Shown here: positions 13,926-21,319 of the stretch, piece after piece | How positions within the stretch are numbered: position 1 is the stretch's first letter | How the letters are laid out: each line of letters opens with the position of its first letter | NCBI GenBank assembly: GCA_037139495.1 | Contig: JBAXGG010000014.1 | Coordinates: 1-21,325, forward strand | Origin: JAUPVS01 sp037139495 | GTDB taxonomy: Bacteria > Patescibacteriota > Saccharimonadia > Saccharimonadales > JAUPVS01 | DNA: 21,325 nucleotides | Reading direction: 5' to 3' | The notes under the pieces: generated by a model | The model's database searches: none | Seen by the model: the letters and a program-made list of their open reading frames with translations, nothing else | Told to the model about the DNA's origin: nothing | Position numbers and translations under genes: made by a program

Positions 13926-14566
13926 GCTAAGTAGCTGCGGGTTTCGGTAGGTAGAGCGCCGCTACCGTAAACATACTCAGTTAGAATGGCATTCACCTCT
14001 TGGTATAGTGCTGGGAAGTTTTTTTGTTCGTCGGTTGTGAATTTGCCGAGTACGAAGTCGGCGCTATCGGCTTGGCCGCTAAATTCGTTGGCGATGCCTA
14101 TGCGGACGCGTCCGGTGGCTTCTCCGCCCTGCTCTATCAGTGATTTAACACCGTTGTGGCCAGCCGAACCGCCACCAATGCGCAGGCGGATTTGACCGAA
14201 TGGGATGTCGATTTCGTCATGAACAATAACAGTGGCGCTAGAGGGTAGTTTGTAATAATGCTGGATTGCTTGGATGGCTTCACCACTGTTGTTCATAAAA
14301 GTGGTTGGTTTGGCTAAGATAACGCGGGTGTCACCAAGGTTAAACAGGCTAAGCTCGGCCTTTAAATCCTTTTTGTTAACCCACTGCGGGAAGTCATTGT
14401 GGTCGGCAAAGTGGTCCAGGCAAGCGAAACCGACGTTGTGTCGGGTTAAATCATACTCTTTACCATGGTTACCGAGACCAACTATGAGCACGGTTTTAGT
14501 CAGGCCAACGCTGTAGAGTGGCGCCTTATCAGTATTGTGGTGTTCGTTGCGGACAAATAATCCCAT
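13922..14566 (-). CDS. pth: Peptidyl-tRNA hydrolase
   Basis: Pth frees peptides from peptidyl-tRNA that has dropped off the ribosome. The 214-aa product has the family landmarks: LIVGLGNHGKEYDLTRHNVG (N33, catalytic H43), KPTTFMNNSG (about 86-95), VHDEIDIPFG with D117, and GGSAGHNGVKSL (about 132-143). Compared with the usual 185-195 aa there are about 24 extra N-terminal residues. A GTG at V26 (14491) would give the conventional start. The ATG at 14566 is preferred because TATACT lies 8 nt upstream on the - strand, so the mRNA may be nearly leaderless. It begins 20 bp after der. Confidence 0.93.
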   Translation of the reverse strand: MGLFVRNEHHNTDKAPLYSVGLTKTVLIVGLGNHGKEYDLTRHNVGFACLDHFADHNDFPQWVNKKDLKAELSLFNLGDTRVILAKPTTFMNNSGEAIQAIQHYYKLPSSATVIVHDEIDIPFGQIRLRIGGGSAGHNGVKSLIEQGGEATGRVRIGIANEFSGQADSADFVLGKFTTDEQKNFPALYQEVNAILTEYVYGSGALPTETRSYLA

Positions 14567-14586
14567 TAGTGACTAGTATACACGCT

Positions 14587-15951
14587 CTACTTTGGAGCAT
14601 GAGGATCGGGTCGGCGTTCGCTGTGTTTGTGGGTCTCGTGTTTTTCCATAAACCAGAACTTGATTGGTGAGCCAGTGTAGTCCCATTCTTCGCGCATTTT
14701 GCGGTCCATATATCGCTTGTAACTCCAGTGGAGGAACTTGGTGTGGGCACCAAAGACTTTAAAACTCGGATTAGGGTTATCATCTTCCTGGACGATGTAA
14801 TTCAGTTTTGGGTTGCGGTTTTTTAGGCCGGCTGGCGGATGTTCATTAATGATGTTTTGTAGCCAGCGGTTGAGAGCCGGTGTTTTGATTTTTTGGTTAC
14901 GACGTTCGTCGATTTCTAAAGCTAAGTCAAACAGTTTGGCAACGTTTTGGCCGCTGATGCTGCTTGTAAATACCAGCGGCGCCCAGGCTACAAAAGCAAA
15001 TTCATTGCGCAGACGGCCAGCGATTTCGTCGCGGCTGAAAGGATCTTTATCTTCCAGGCTATCCCACTTACTAACAACCAATACTAGGCCCTTGCCGGCT
15101 TCCTTTACCATGCCAGCGATCTTTTGATCGAGCTGGGTGCCAACTTCGTTGACGTCCATTAGCATGAAAACGACGTCGGCTTGTTCGATGGCGCTTAATG
15201 AGCGGATTACGCTAAACCGTTCAATACCGACCTCAATCTTACCATTACGGCGGATGCCGGCAGTGTCCATCAGTTCAATTTCACGGCTTTTAAAACGAAT
15301 GATGGTGCGGTTTATGTCGCGGGTGGTTCCGGCACGGTCGGCTACAATCGCCTGTTGTTTTTTAGCTAGGGTGTTAAATAGCTGTGATTTACCAACGTTA
15401 GGGCGGCCTAGTAAGGCGATGTGGAGGCGGTCGTCATCTTCGTTGATAAGAGCTACTGGAATGGACGTAATTAGGTCATCCAAGACTTCGTCAATACCAG
15501 TGTTTTGGGCGGCGCTTGTCATAAATATTTGCTTAATGCCAAGGCGCTGGAAATGTTCGGCCTTGGCTCGGTGGGCTTTGTCGGCCTTGTTAACCAGCAA
15601 GAATACCGGTTTGCGGGTTTTGAGAGCTAGTTTGGCGACACGGCGGTCATCTTCAGTAATTTGGACGTTAGCTTCAATAACTACCCAAATAACATCGGCG
15701 CTGTCGGCGGCCTGTAAGATCTGCTCTTGAATAGTAAATTCAAAATCGTCCTCAGGGTCTTTGATACCAGCGGTATCGACCAGCCAAAAGTCTTGCCCGC
15801 CGTGGCTGGCCTTGGCCATGATGCTATCGCGAGTCGTACCAGCTTCGTTAGCTACAATTGCCTCGCGGCGCTGCAGGATTGCATTAAACAAGCTAGACTT
15901 ACCGACGTTAGCGCGGCCAACAATGGCGACAATTGGAACTTTTTTACTCAT
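14587..15951 (-). CDS. der: Ribosome biogenesis GTPase Der
   Basis: Der (EngA) carries two tandem GTPase domains and a C-terminal KH-like domain and acts in 50S subunit assembly. Starting at MSKKVPIVAIVG the protein is 454 aa. Domain 1 has GRANVGKS, a DTAG switch and NKAD. Domain 2 has GRPNVGKS, DTAG and SKWD, a Ser variant of the usual NKxD specificity motif. The KH domain (about the last 110 residues) includes HPPAGLKNRNPKLNYIVQ. The frame is open upstream to a TTG at 15987, but that TTG is the first base triplet of the -35 box, so the ATG at 15951 is the true start. Its mRNA is probably leaderless. Confidence 0.95.
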   Translation of the reverse strand: MSKKVPIVAIVGRANVGKSSLFNAILQRREAIVANEAGTTRDSIMAKASHGGQDFWLVDTAGIKDPEDDFEFTIQEQILQAADSADVIWVVIEANVQITEDDRRVAKLALKTRKPVFLLVNKADKAHRAKAEHFQRLGIKQIFMTSAAQNTGIDEVLDDLITSIPVALINEDDDRLHIALLGRPNVGKSQLFNTLAKKQQAIVADRAGTTRDINRTIIRFKSREIELMDTAGIRRNGKIEVGIERFSVIRSLSAIEQADVVFMLMDVNEVGTQLDQKIAGMVKEAGKGLVLVVSKWDSLEDKDPFSRDEIAGRLRNEFAFVAWAPLVFTSSISGQNVAKLFDLALEIDERRNQKIKTPALNRWLQNIINEHPPAGLKNRNPKLNYIVQEDDNPNPSFKVFGAHTKFLHWSYKRYMDRKMREEWDYTGSPIKFWFMEKHETHKHSERRPDPHAPK

Positions 15952-15958
15952 TAAACCT

Positions 15959-15987
15959 ATTATAACAGAGGTAGAAATGATTGACAA
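15959..15987 (-). promoter_or_regulatory. der promoter, leaderless arrangement
   Basis: On the - strand TTGTCA (15982-15987) is followed by exactly 17 bp and a perfect TATAAT (15959-15964). Seven bases separate it from the ATG at 15949-15951, so the transcript should start at or one base before the start codon. Confidence 0.75.
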
Positions 15988-16008
15988 TAGCTAAATTATA
16001 TTTCAGAA

Positions 16009-16680
16009 CTATTGGTTGGCTGGCGATAACACGGCAAAATTTAAAAGGCCAACGCTGTCGCAGGCATCGATGGTTATTTCCCAAATTTTAGGGATTAGCA
16101 CTTGAGCCGGGCAATTACGGGGGTCTGCGTCACTTAATTTTGGGTCTTGACCATTACTGAGGGCCCATTGGATGGCCTCAATCTTTCCCTTGTTGTGAAC
16201 TTCGGGGTTAGGTTCAAAAAACCCAAGTTCGGGATTATAAATGAACTCATTTTGGGAACCAACTTTGCCGGAACGGATGCCCATCCAAGTTTCGATTCGA
16301 CGATTCTTTTGGCTTTGCATACCTGCTAACTGCATGAAAAAACGAATTGTTCCTGGATTTTTGAGGGCTTTGATGCAGCTTTCACTACTCGGTGGAGTCA
16401 TGGTTTCTTGGCAACTCGCTAGGTAGGCTTCGCTGCAACGAGCAACTCCTTGAGCTGCAACACTAAAGCCTGATGCAGTTACGGCTTCAGGGAAAGCGTC
16501 TTCGGGTCCCTGCATAGCAATAAACTGCGAGGTTAGTTGTCGGCTGATGATTACGAATGGGTCAGTAATATAAGGATCAGAACTTTCTAAAGAAACGGGC
16601 TGGACCCACGAGTCATCGATTGCCGATAGGCGGGCTAGCTCAACGTAGCGACGATGAGATTCTTGAGTCTGCTGGTACAT
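16009..16680 (-). CDS. Protein of unknown function (223 aa)
   Basis: I do not recognise this protein. Starting at MYQQTQESHRRYVELARL it has 223 residues, no signal peptide, no transmembrane helix, and no motif I can name. It has five cysteines or more spread along the chain (for example ARCSEAYLASCQ and RNCPAQV). The segment GSQNEFIYNPELGFFEPNPE suggests a mixed alpha/beta fold. The frame is open for 39 codons further upstream (to 16797), but that part overlaps the pseudouridine synthase gene. The ATG at 16680 has an extended -10 box 6 nt upstream, which decides the start. It sits between rluB-like and der, all in one direction. Confidence 0.7.
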   Translation of the reverse strand: MYQQTQESHRRYVELARLSAIDDSWVQPVSLESSDPYITDPFVIISRQLTSQFIAMQGPEDAFPEAVTASGFSVAAQGVARCSEAYLASCQETMTPPSSESCIKALKNPGTIRFFMQLAGMQSQKNRRIETWMGIRSGKVGSQNEFIYNPELGFFEPNPEVHNKGKIEAIQWALSNGQDPKLSDADPRNCPAQVLIPKIWEITIDACDSVGLLNFAVLSPANQ

Positions 16681-16686
16681 ACTTAT

Positions 16687-16695
16687 ATTATAACA
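16687..16695 (-). promoter_or_regulatory. Extended -10 promoter of the 223-aa gene
   Basis: On the - strand TGTTATAAT (16687-16695) is a perfect extended -10 (TGn plus TATAAT). Six bases separate it from the ATG at 16678-16680. No clear -35 is seen, which extended -10 promoters tolerate. A leaderless mRNA is expected. Confidence 0.65.
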
Positions 16696-16703
16696 TAAAA
16701 TTG

Positions 16704-17357
16704 CTATAAAAACACAAAACGCTGGTTCCCTAATTGCTCGAGCTTGTAAGGGCCGAACTGAGTCCTCTCGAGCTTGAGTATCCGATAGCCGACGCATTCG
16801 AATGTGCGGCGTATTTGACGATTACGGCCTTCGTGCATACTAACAAACCATTCTTCGGGTGTTTTGCCTTGTTCTAGCTTAAGTTTGCTAGGCCCATCAA
16901 GCAGCTTAACCCCATTTTGTATGCTGAGTTGGTCTTCTGGCTGGAGCGGCCTGTCTAGTTTTGCATAATATCTTTTTTCCTTGCGAAAGCCGGGATGAGC
17001 CAGACGGTGCGCTAGATCGCCATCATTAGTAAGCAGTAATACGCCAGAAGAATCTTTGTCGAGCCGCCCGACTGGTTTAAGATGATGATATTTCTCTGGT
17101 AGTAGCTCGTATATAGTTCGGCTACCTTGTCCTTTGCGGCTACAAACGTAATCTATTGGTTTGTTTAACAGAATTGTTTGCTTAGTAGCAGGTAGTTTAA
17201 TTGGCCGGCCGTTGAATAAAACAATATCATTGTCGTGGATGTTGGCGCCAACAGTAGCCGGCTCACCGTTAATCGTTACTCGTTTTTGGCCGATGACTAA
17301 ATCGGCGGCACGGCGGCTTAGCCCGGTGGCTTGGGCTATGTATCTGTTAACTCGCAC
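16704..17357 (-). CDS. RsuA/RluB-family rRNA pseudouridine synthase
   Basis: The 217-aa protein has an N-terminal S4 RNA-binding domain (about residues 1-50, MRVNRYIAQATGLSRRAADL followed by GQKRVTING). The RsuA/RluB/RluE/RluF catalytic domain follows, with GRLDKDSSGVLLLTNDGDL and catalytic D100. The C-terminal signature EGRNRQIRRTF (about residues 175-185) is also present. It should convert a specific uridine in 16S or 23S rRNA to pseudouridine; motifs alone do not say which, though RluB is the commonest bacterial member. The start is GTG at 17357, 8 bp after the response regulator stop, so it is probably co-transcribed with the two-component genes. Confidence 0.88.
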   Translation of the reverse strand: MRVNRYIAQATGLSRRAADLVIGQKRVTINGEPATVGANIHDNDIVLFNGRPIKLPATKQTILLNKPIDYVCSRKGQGSRTIYELLPEKYHHLKPVGRLDKDSSGVLLLTNDGDLAHRLAHPGFRKEKRYYAKLDRPLQPEDQLSIQNGVKLLDGPSKLKLEQGKTPEEWFVSMHEGRNRQIRRTFECVGYRILKLERTQFGPYKLEQLGNQRFVFL

Positions 17358-17365
17358 AGTATGCT

Positions 17366-18526
17366 CTAGAGGGCGTTGTCACTAGGGCTAATAACGCTAT
17401 CGGTTGCTGGAGTTGGAACCGGTTGATCGCTGATTTCTTTTTGACTCTCTTTTTCTAGCAAGGCATTTAGGTCAACCGGCTGCGTAATCGATGAGTCGGT
17501 TGGTTCGAGCACAAGTTTTTTATGAGAAGGAGCCTCGTTGATACTAGTGGCATTGGCAGGGGTTGGGTTCTTTAGAGAGTCGATAGGGTTAGGGGTGATC
17601 GGTTCGACGACAGGTTCAGCTACTGGGGCTGGCTCAGCAATTTGATCAGGCGCATCGGTAGCTGGGCCAGTTGGCTCTGCTTCTGGTTTTGCCATTTCAG
17701 TCGATGTAGTCAGGGTTGGGTTGTTGGCAATAAAGTCTTGGATTTGTTTTTCAACGCCGTCAGTCTCGTCAGATTTAGTCTGAGATAGGTCAGTTCCGAC
17801 TCCAGGTGTGCTAACTTCTGGATTAGCTTTCGGAACCTCTGGGACTTCTGGGACATAAGGAGCGTCTGATACTTGTGGGGCTGAAGCAGTTGGTGATACA
17901 AATGCCGCCGTCGGAGCTTCCTCTGGAATAGTAGTTACGGCTGGTGTATCGTCTTTAGTGGCTGGCTCATCTGTACTTATTGGATCATCGCTATTAGACG
18001 GTTCATCTTTAGTGGCTGGCTCGTCAGTGGGTGGCGATACCAACGTTGGCGGCTCGGCTGGGGTAGCCTCTTCTACTGGTTCTGGTGCGGTAACTGCAGG
18101 AGTTGGATCGCCAGCAGCCGTAGGGCCTACTGCTTCAGGGGCTGTGGCAGTGGCCGGGAGGTCGTTAAGTACTTCATGAGCGACTTTAATGACGTCCTCT
18201 AGAGTGACCTGGGATTTGATTAGGTAACGGTCGGCGCCAAGTTTGTCGGCTCGTTCGCGATCCTCAGCCTGGCTGAGAGCGGTCATTATAATCACCTTTG
18301 TATCTTTAATTTCTGGTGTGCTGCGTAGGATGTCGAGCATATCAAAACCGCTAATTTTAGGCATCATAACGTCGGCAATAATTAGGTCTGGTTTTTCTTT
18401 GATAGCTAGTGCTAGCGCTTCTTCGCCATCGTGGGCAGAGATTATCTCGTAGCCTTCGGCAGCTAGACGGGCTTCATAAATCTCCCGGAGGTTATTATCA
18501 TCTTCGACGAGAATTATTTTTGGCAT
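17366..18526 (-). CDS. Response regulator with long Pro/Thr/Ala/Glu-rich tail
   Basis: Residues 1-120 form a complete receiver domain: acidic pair in LVEDDNN, phosphoacceptor D52 in IIADVMMPKISG, T82 in IIMTAL, and K104 in YLIKS. Instead of a DNA-binding output domain there are about 265 residues of low-complexity sequence rich in P, T, A, E, D and S, with internal repeats such as TDEPATKD twice (the 17-bp DNA unit at 17952-17968 and 18006-18022 is identical). This tail is surely disordered and may act in protein-protein contact. The Shine-Dalgarno-like AGGGGAT precedes the ATG. The histidine kinase gene lies 46 bp upstream in the same direction, so they form a pair. Confidence 0.88.
   Translation of the reverse strand: MPKIILVEDDNNLREIYEARLAAEGYEIISAHDGEEALALAIKEKPDLIIADVMMPKISGFDMLDILRSTPEIKDTKVIIMTALSQAEDRERADKLGADRYLIKSQVTLEDVIKVAHEVLNDLPATATAPEAVGPTAAGDPTPAVTAPEPVEEATPAEPPTLVSPPTDEPATKDEPSNSDDPISTDEPATKDDTPAVTTIPEEAPTAAFVSPTASAPQVSDAPYVPEVPEVPKANPEVSTPGVGTDLSQTKSDETDGVEKQIQDFIANNPTLTTSTEMAKPEAEPTGPATDAPDQIAEPAPVAEPVVEPITPNPIDSLKNPTPANATSINEAPSHKKLVLEPTDSSITQPVDLNALLEKESQKEISDQPVPTPATDSVISPSDNAL
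17952..18022 (-). repeat. Duplicated 17-bp unit in the response regulator tail
   Basis: TCTTTAGTGGCTGGCTC on the + strand is present at 17952-17968 and again at 18006-18022, 54 bp (18 codons) apart and in frame. It encodes the repeated DEPATKD segment. This indicates that the tail grew by in-frame duplication. Confidence 0.7.
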
Positions 18527-18572
18527 TATGATTATCCCCTATTTATGATGCTTATGATTTGTAGTAATTGTA

Positions 18573-20333
18573 TCACGAAGTACTCCCGTTGGATAGCGGT
18601 GTTACCGTAGTGCTAGTGCTGGACTCACCAGCCTCTAATTTTTTGGCCATCTCATTGCTTAAGCGTGGCAAATTAATGTAGAAGGTACTACCCTTCCCGA
18701 TCTGACTTTCGACCCAAATCCGGCCACTGTAGAGCTCGATAATCTTAGCGCAGATGAATAGGCCTAAACCAGTTCCGCCTATGGTGCGGGTGCTAGAGTT
18801 GTCGACCCGGTAGAACTTTTGAAACAAGTGGGGTATGTCTTCGGATGGAATACCGGGGCCAGTATCATTTACGGATATCTGAATGACGTCATTATTACCA
18901 GTTAAGCCAATAGTAACTTTTCCGGACTCAGTATATTTGACGGCGTTATCAAACAAGTTAGTGACAACTTCACGCAGGCGCTCCGGGTCGACTTCGACAT
19001 AGTAAAAAGGCTTAACAACTTTAACGCCACTACTAGGGTTAGTGTTAGTTTTAACACTGTTGTCGGGGGTACCCATGACATACTCCATCTTTAGACCCTT
19101 TTTCTCAGCCGAAAAACGCAAATCTTCAACTAACTTATCAATGAAGCTACTCATCTCGACAACCTTTGGATGATTACCGATCCGGCCATCTTCGGCCTTA
19201 GTGCTAGTTAGCAGATCCTGGAATAGTCGGCCCAAGTGTTGAGTTGATTCGTGAGCCTTCTCTAGATAGCCTCTGGCTGCGCTATCTATCTTACTTACTC
19301 TGTCGTTAAGCGCCAGCGCCAAATAACCTTCGATAGCCGCGACTGGCGTACGCATCTCGTGGCTGGCGGTACTGACAAACTCGGCGCTACGTTTTTCTTG
19401 CCGGCGCTCTTCGGTAACGTCACGGAAGACGCCGATTACTCCAGTAACATTATTGTCGGCATCCAGTAATGGCGAGGCGGTAATAGTAATTTCGATCTGC
19501 TTTTTGTCGTGGTTAGCAATTGAGGCACTGTTATCGTGGACCGATAAGCCCTTATCAAACACCTGGGCAAAAGGATCTTGCTGGGGTTCGTACGGCTTGC
19601 CAGCATCATCAAAAAGTTTGATGCTGGACTTGTAATCCAGGCCAATAACGTCGTCGCCTCGCATACCAACAATCTTTTGAGCTGCCGGGTTAAATAGTCG
19701 GACAACATTTTTTTCGTCAATTAGGACTACTCCATCATCGATGCTGTCAATAATAAGGTTAGACTTTAGCTGTTCCTGACGGAGTAATGAGCTGAGCCTA
19801 GGAGCATCGCCACTTTCTTTATTAACGTAGTAGCGCTTCCAAAAAAAGTAGCCTACTAAACCGGCGATAGTGGCCAAAATTAGCACTGTAAAGCCCAGAG
19901 GGGTGTTGGTAGGAGTAGTAAAGTAGCCGGATATACCCAGTATCAATCCGACAAGCAGAGTGAAGACAATTGCCGGCACTACATAAAGACCCAAGGTACC
20001 GGCTAAAAAACAAGCGATAATAACTGGGATGAAGTAAGGCGAAGTATAAACACCTGTGGTTTCGACTGCGTAAAAGCTTTCCAGCACCGCAAAACCCAAA
20101 GAAATAGCGGTAATAAGCCAAGGGAAAGTTTTAAAGTACCGCTTGCTGGCCACAGTTTCGTAAAGCATCTGGACTATTACCATAATGACGATTACCGGGG
20201 TATAAGCATAGGTGCCGGCAGCGCCGGTATGGAAGACAGCCAAAACCAGCCCATAGCCCACTAAAAAGTGGAGGCTATAGCCTATAAACGCTCGGCGTAC
20301 CCAGCGGAGTATAGAAATTGGAGCGTGGTTCAT
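18573..20333 (-). CDS. Membrane sensor histidine kinase with PAS domain
   Basis: The 586-aa protein starts with a membrane region of about six helices (about residues 14-172) with very short loops, so the signal is probably sensed in or at the membrane. A PAS domain follows (about 190-310; DGVVLIDEKNVVRLFNPAA and GVFRDVTEERRQE). Then come a HisKA domain with phosphoacceptor H325 in STASHEMRTPVAAIEGY and an HATPase domain with N463 (FDNAVKYTESG), the G1 box (NDTGPGIP, D490) and the G2 box (GGTGLGLFICAKII). The tail is Ser/Thr-rich. It is the first gene of the HK-RR-pseudouridine synthase run. The ligand is unknown. A modest promoter precedes it. Confidence 0.93.
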   Translation of the reverse strand: MNHAPISILRWVRRAFIGYSLHFLVGYGLVLAVFHTGAAGTYAYTPVIVIMVIVQMLYETVASKRYFKTFPWLITAISLGFAVLESFYAVETTGVYTSPYFIPVIIACFLAGTLGLYVVPAIVFTLLVGLILGISGYFTTPTNTPLGFTVLILATIAGLVGYFFWKRYYVNKESGDAPRLSSLLRQEQLKSNLIIDSIDDGVVLIDEKNVVRLFNPAAQKIVGMRGDDVIGLDYKSSIKLFDDAGKPYEPQQDPFAQVFDKGLSVHDNSASIANHDKKQIEITITASPLLDADNNVTGVIGVFRDVTEERRQEKRSAEFVSTASHEMRTPVAAIEGYLALALNDRVSKIDSAARGYLEKAHESTQHLGRLFQDLLTSTKAEDGRIGNHPKVVEMSSFIDKLVEDLRFSAEKKGLKMEYVMGTPDNSVKTNTNPSSGVKVVKPFYYVEVDPERLREVVTNLFDNAVKYTESGKVTIGLTGNNDVIQISVNDTGPGIPSEDIPHLFQKFYRVDNSSTRTIGGTGLGLFICAKIIELYSGRIWVESQIGKGSTFYINLPRLSNEMAKKLEAGESSTSTTVTPLSNGSTS

Positions 20334-20347
20334 AGCTTAACATAACC

Positions 20348-20376
20348 ATTATCGCACGCCCCTCTGTTCCCTGCAA
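20348..20376 (-). promoter_or_regulatory. Possible promoter of the histidine kinase operon
   Basis: On the - strand TTGCAG (20371-20376) is followed by 17 bp and GATAAT (20348-20353). Fourteen bases separate the -10 from the ATG at 20331-20333. The -35 matches only three of six consensus bases. Confidence 0.4.
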
Positions 20377-20406
20377 TCATTAACTGAGGTGTAGCTTGGT
20401 TGCCGT

Positions 20407-20436
20407 TTGACCTCTGTTGTGCTATCTTAATACAAG
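20407..20436 (+). promoter_or_regulatory. Possible promoter of tRNA-Glu
   Basis: TTGACC at 20407-20412 is followed by 18 bp and TACAAG at 20431-20436, about 44 bp upstream of the mature tRNA 5' end. The -10 is imperfect. A small CTGCG/CGCAG hairpin lies at 20448-20462 in the presumed leader. Confidence 0.4.
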
Positions 20437-20479
20437 CCTTATGGCCCCTGCGCCTCCCGCAGTAAGCCGCCATTCATTA

Positions 20480-20555
20480 GGCCCCTTCGTCTAGCGGTTA
20501 GGACATCTGGTTCTCATCCAGAAAATCGCGGGTTCGAATCCCGCAGGGGTCACCA
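20480..20555 (+). tRNA. tRNA-Glu (anticodon CTC), CCA encoded
   Basis: The 76-nt gene folds into a full cloverleaf. The acceptor arm is GGCCCCT/AGGGGTC (one G-U), the D arm holds TAGCGGTTAGGA, the anticodon stem TCTGG/CCAGA has the loop TTCTCAT with anticodon CTC, and the T arm is GCGGG-TTCGAAT-CCCGC. The discriminator base is A and CCA is encoded at 20553-20555. It reads GAG codons for glutamate. An A+T-rich, probably acquired gene starts 112 bp downstream. Confidence 0.97.
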
Positions 20556-20651
20556 TAGGAATATTACAGATAAGATTTGGTCATAAAATATATTCTCAAA
20601 TTCTTGTAACTAATTCTCATCTGTAAAATAGTTCGATTCTGTTATGTATAT

Positions 20652-20660
20652 TGCTATTAT
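20652..20660 (+). promoter_or_regulatory. Extended -10 promoter of the 2H phosphoesterase gene
   Basis: TGCTATTAT at 20652-20660 is an extended -10 box; a weak -35 (TTCGAT, 20632-20637) lies 17 bp before the hexamer. Only six bases separate it from the ATG at 20667, so a leaderless mRNA is likely. Confidence 0.55.
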
Positions 20661-20666
20661 GATGTC

Positions 20667-21197
20667 ATGAGTTATGTCGTTATTGCATATCCAGATATTA
20701 GCCAAAAAGATTTTAACTGGATTCAAGATATCAGACAAAAAAATGACCCAGTGATGTATGAGGCTGTAAAACCACATGTAACCTTCGTTTTCCCCACGAA
20801 TAAACTAGACGAAAATTCATTAGTTGAACACATCAGGACAAAAATAATAGGTGTTAAACCAATAGATGTTAAGTTTGTTTCATCTAAAGTAGTAGAGGAC
20901 GACTCGAAGACATATTTCCATACCTTCTTAATACCAACAGAAGGATTTAACGAAATAACTAAGCTTCATGACATTCTTTATACTGGAATACTAAAAAGTG
21001 AACTGAGGCTTGATATACCATTCATTCCTCATTTAGGTATAGGCACCAATAAAGATAAACAACCAATGGAAGCATTATCTAATGATATTGATAGTATGAA
21101 TATATCTATTGAAGGAAAATTAAGATTTCTAACCATCGTAAAATATGAAGATAACAAAGTTTATGACTTGATAAAAGTACAACTTAAGTTGGAGTAA
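20667..21197 (+). CDS. 2H phosphoesterase (2'-5' RNA ligase-like)
   Basis: The 176-aa protein has the two His motifs of the 2H phosphoesterase superfamily: KPHVTFVFP (about residues 35-43) and IPHLGIG (about 119-125). Members act on 2',3'-cyclic phosphate or 2'-5' linkages in RNA or nucleotides, but the exact substrate cannot be told from sequence. The second motif has L-G where HxT is usual, so activity may be altered. The gene is strikingly A+T-rich: two sampled 60-nt lines have 17 G+C each, against 33 in a sampled topA line. It lies just downstream of tRNA-Glu, a common integration spot, and on the opposite strand to the preceding block. Recent transfer is likely. Confidence 0.78.
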   Translation: MSYVVIAYPDISQKDFNWIQDIRQKNDPVMYEAVKPHVTFVFPTNKLDENSLVEHIRTKIIGVKPIDVKFVSSKVVEDDSKTYFHTFLIPTEGFNEITKLHDILYTGILKSELRLDIPFIPHLGIGTNKDKQPMEALSNDIDSMNISIEGKLRFLTIVKYEDNKVYDLIKVQLKLE

Positions 21198-21264
21198 AAG
21201 CTAATACCTCGTTCCAACTAACGATTTCACGGATAATTTCTTTATAAATCGATCCCCTCAGCAC

Positions 21265-21294
21265 TTGACATAATTGTACATCTAACTGTACAAT
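21265..21294 (+). promoter_or_regulatory. Promoter of the gene at the right window edge
   Basis: A perfect TTGACA at 21265-21270 is followed by 18 bp and TACAAT at 21289-21294, placing the start near 21301. The Shine-Dalgarno AAGGA (21309-21313) lies 6 nt before the ATG at 21320. Confidence 0.7.
21273..21294. promoter_or_regulatory. 22-bp operator-like inverted repeat in the promoter spacer
   Basis: ATTGTACA (21273-21280) and TGTACAAT (21287-21294) are perfect 8-bp arms around TCTAAC. The repeat fills the spacer and covers the -10 box, the classic place for a repressor dimer. The binding protein is unknown; if the edge gene is a regulator, autorepression would be the simplest reading. Confidence 0.65.
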
Positions 21295-21319
21295 AGAAAT
21301 GTAATAAAAAGGATAAACT

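Noticed and set aside
960..15994. Antisense frames of 60-200 codons opposite rsmH, topA and der
   Set aside because: They mirror the real genes' codon pattern, have low-complexity R/S-rich or hydrophobic translations, and lack promoters and ribosome-binding sites.
20445..20549. CCCCTGCG upstream of tRNA-Glu complementary to CGCAGGGG in its 3' half
   Set aside because: The 8-mer could compete with the acceptor stem, but the same CCCCTGCG also occurs at 8813-8820 without a tRNA, so chance is the simpler reading.
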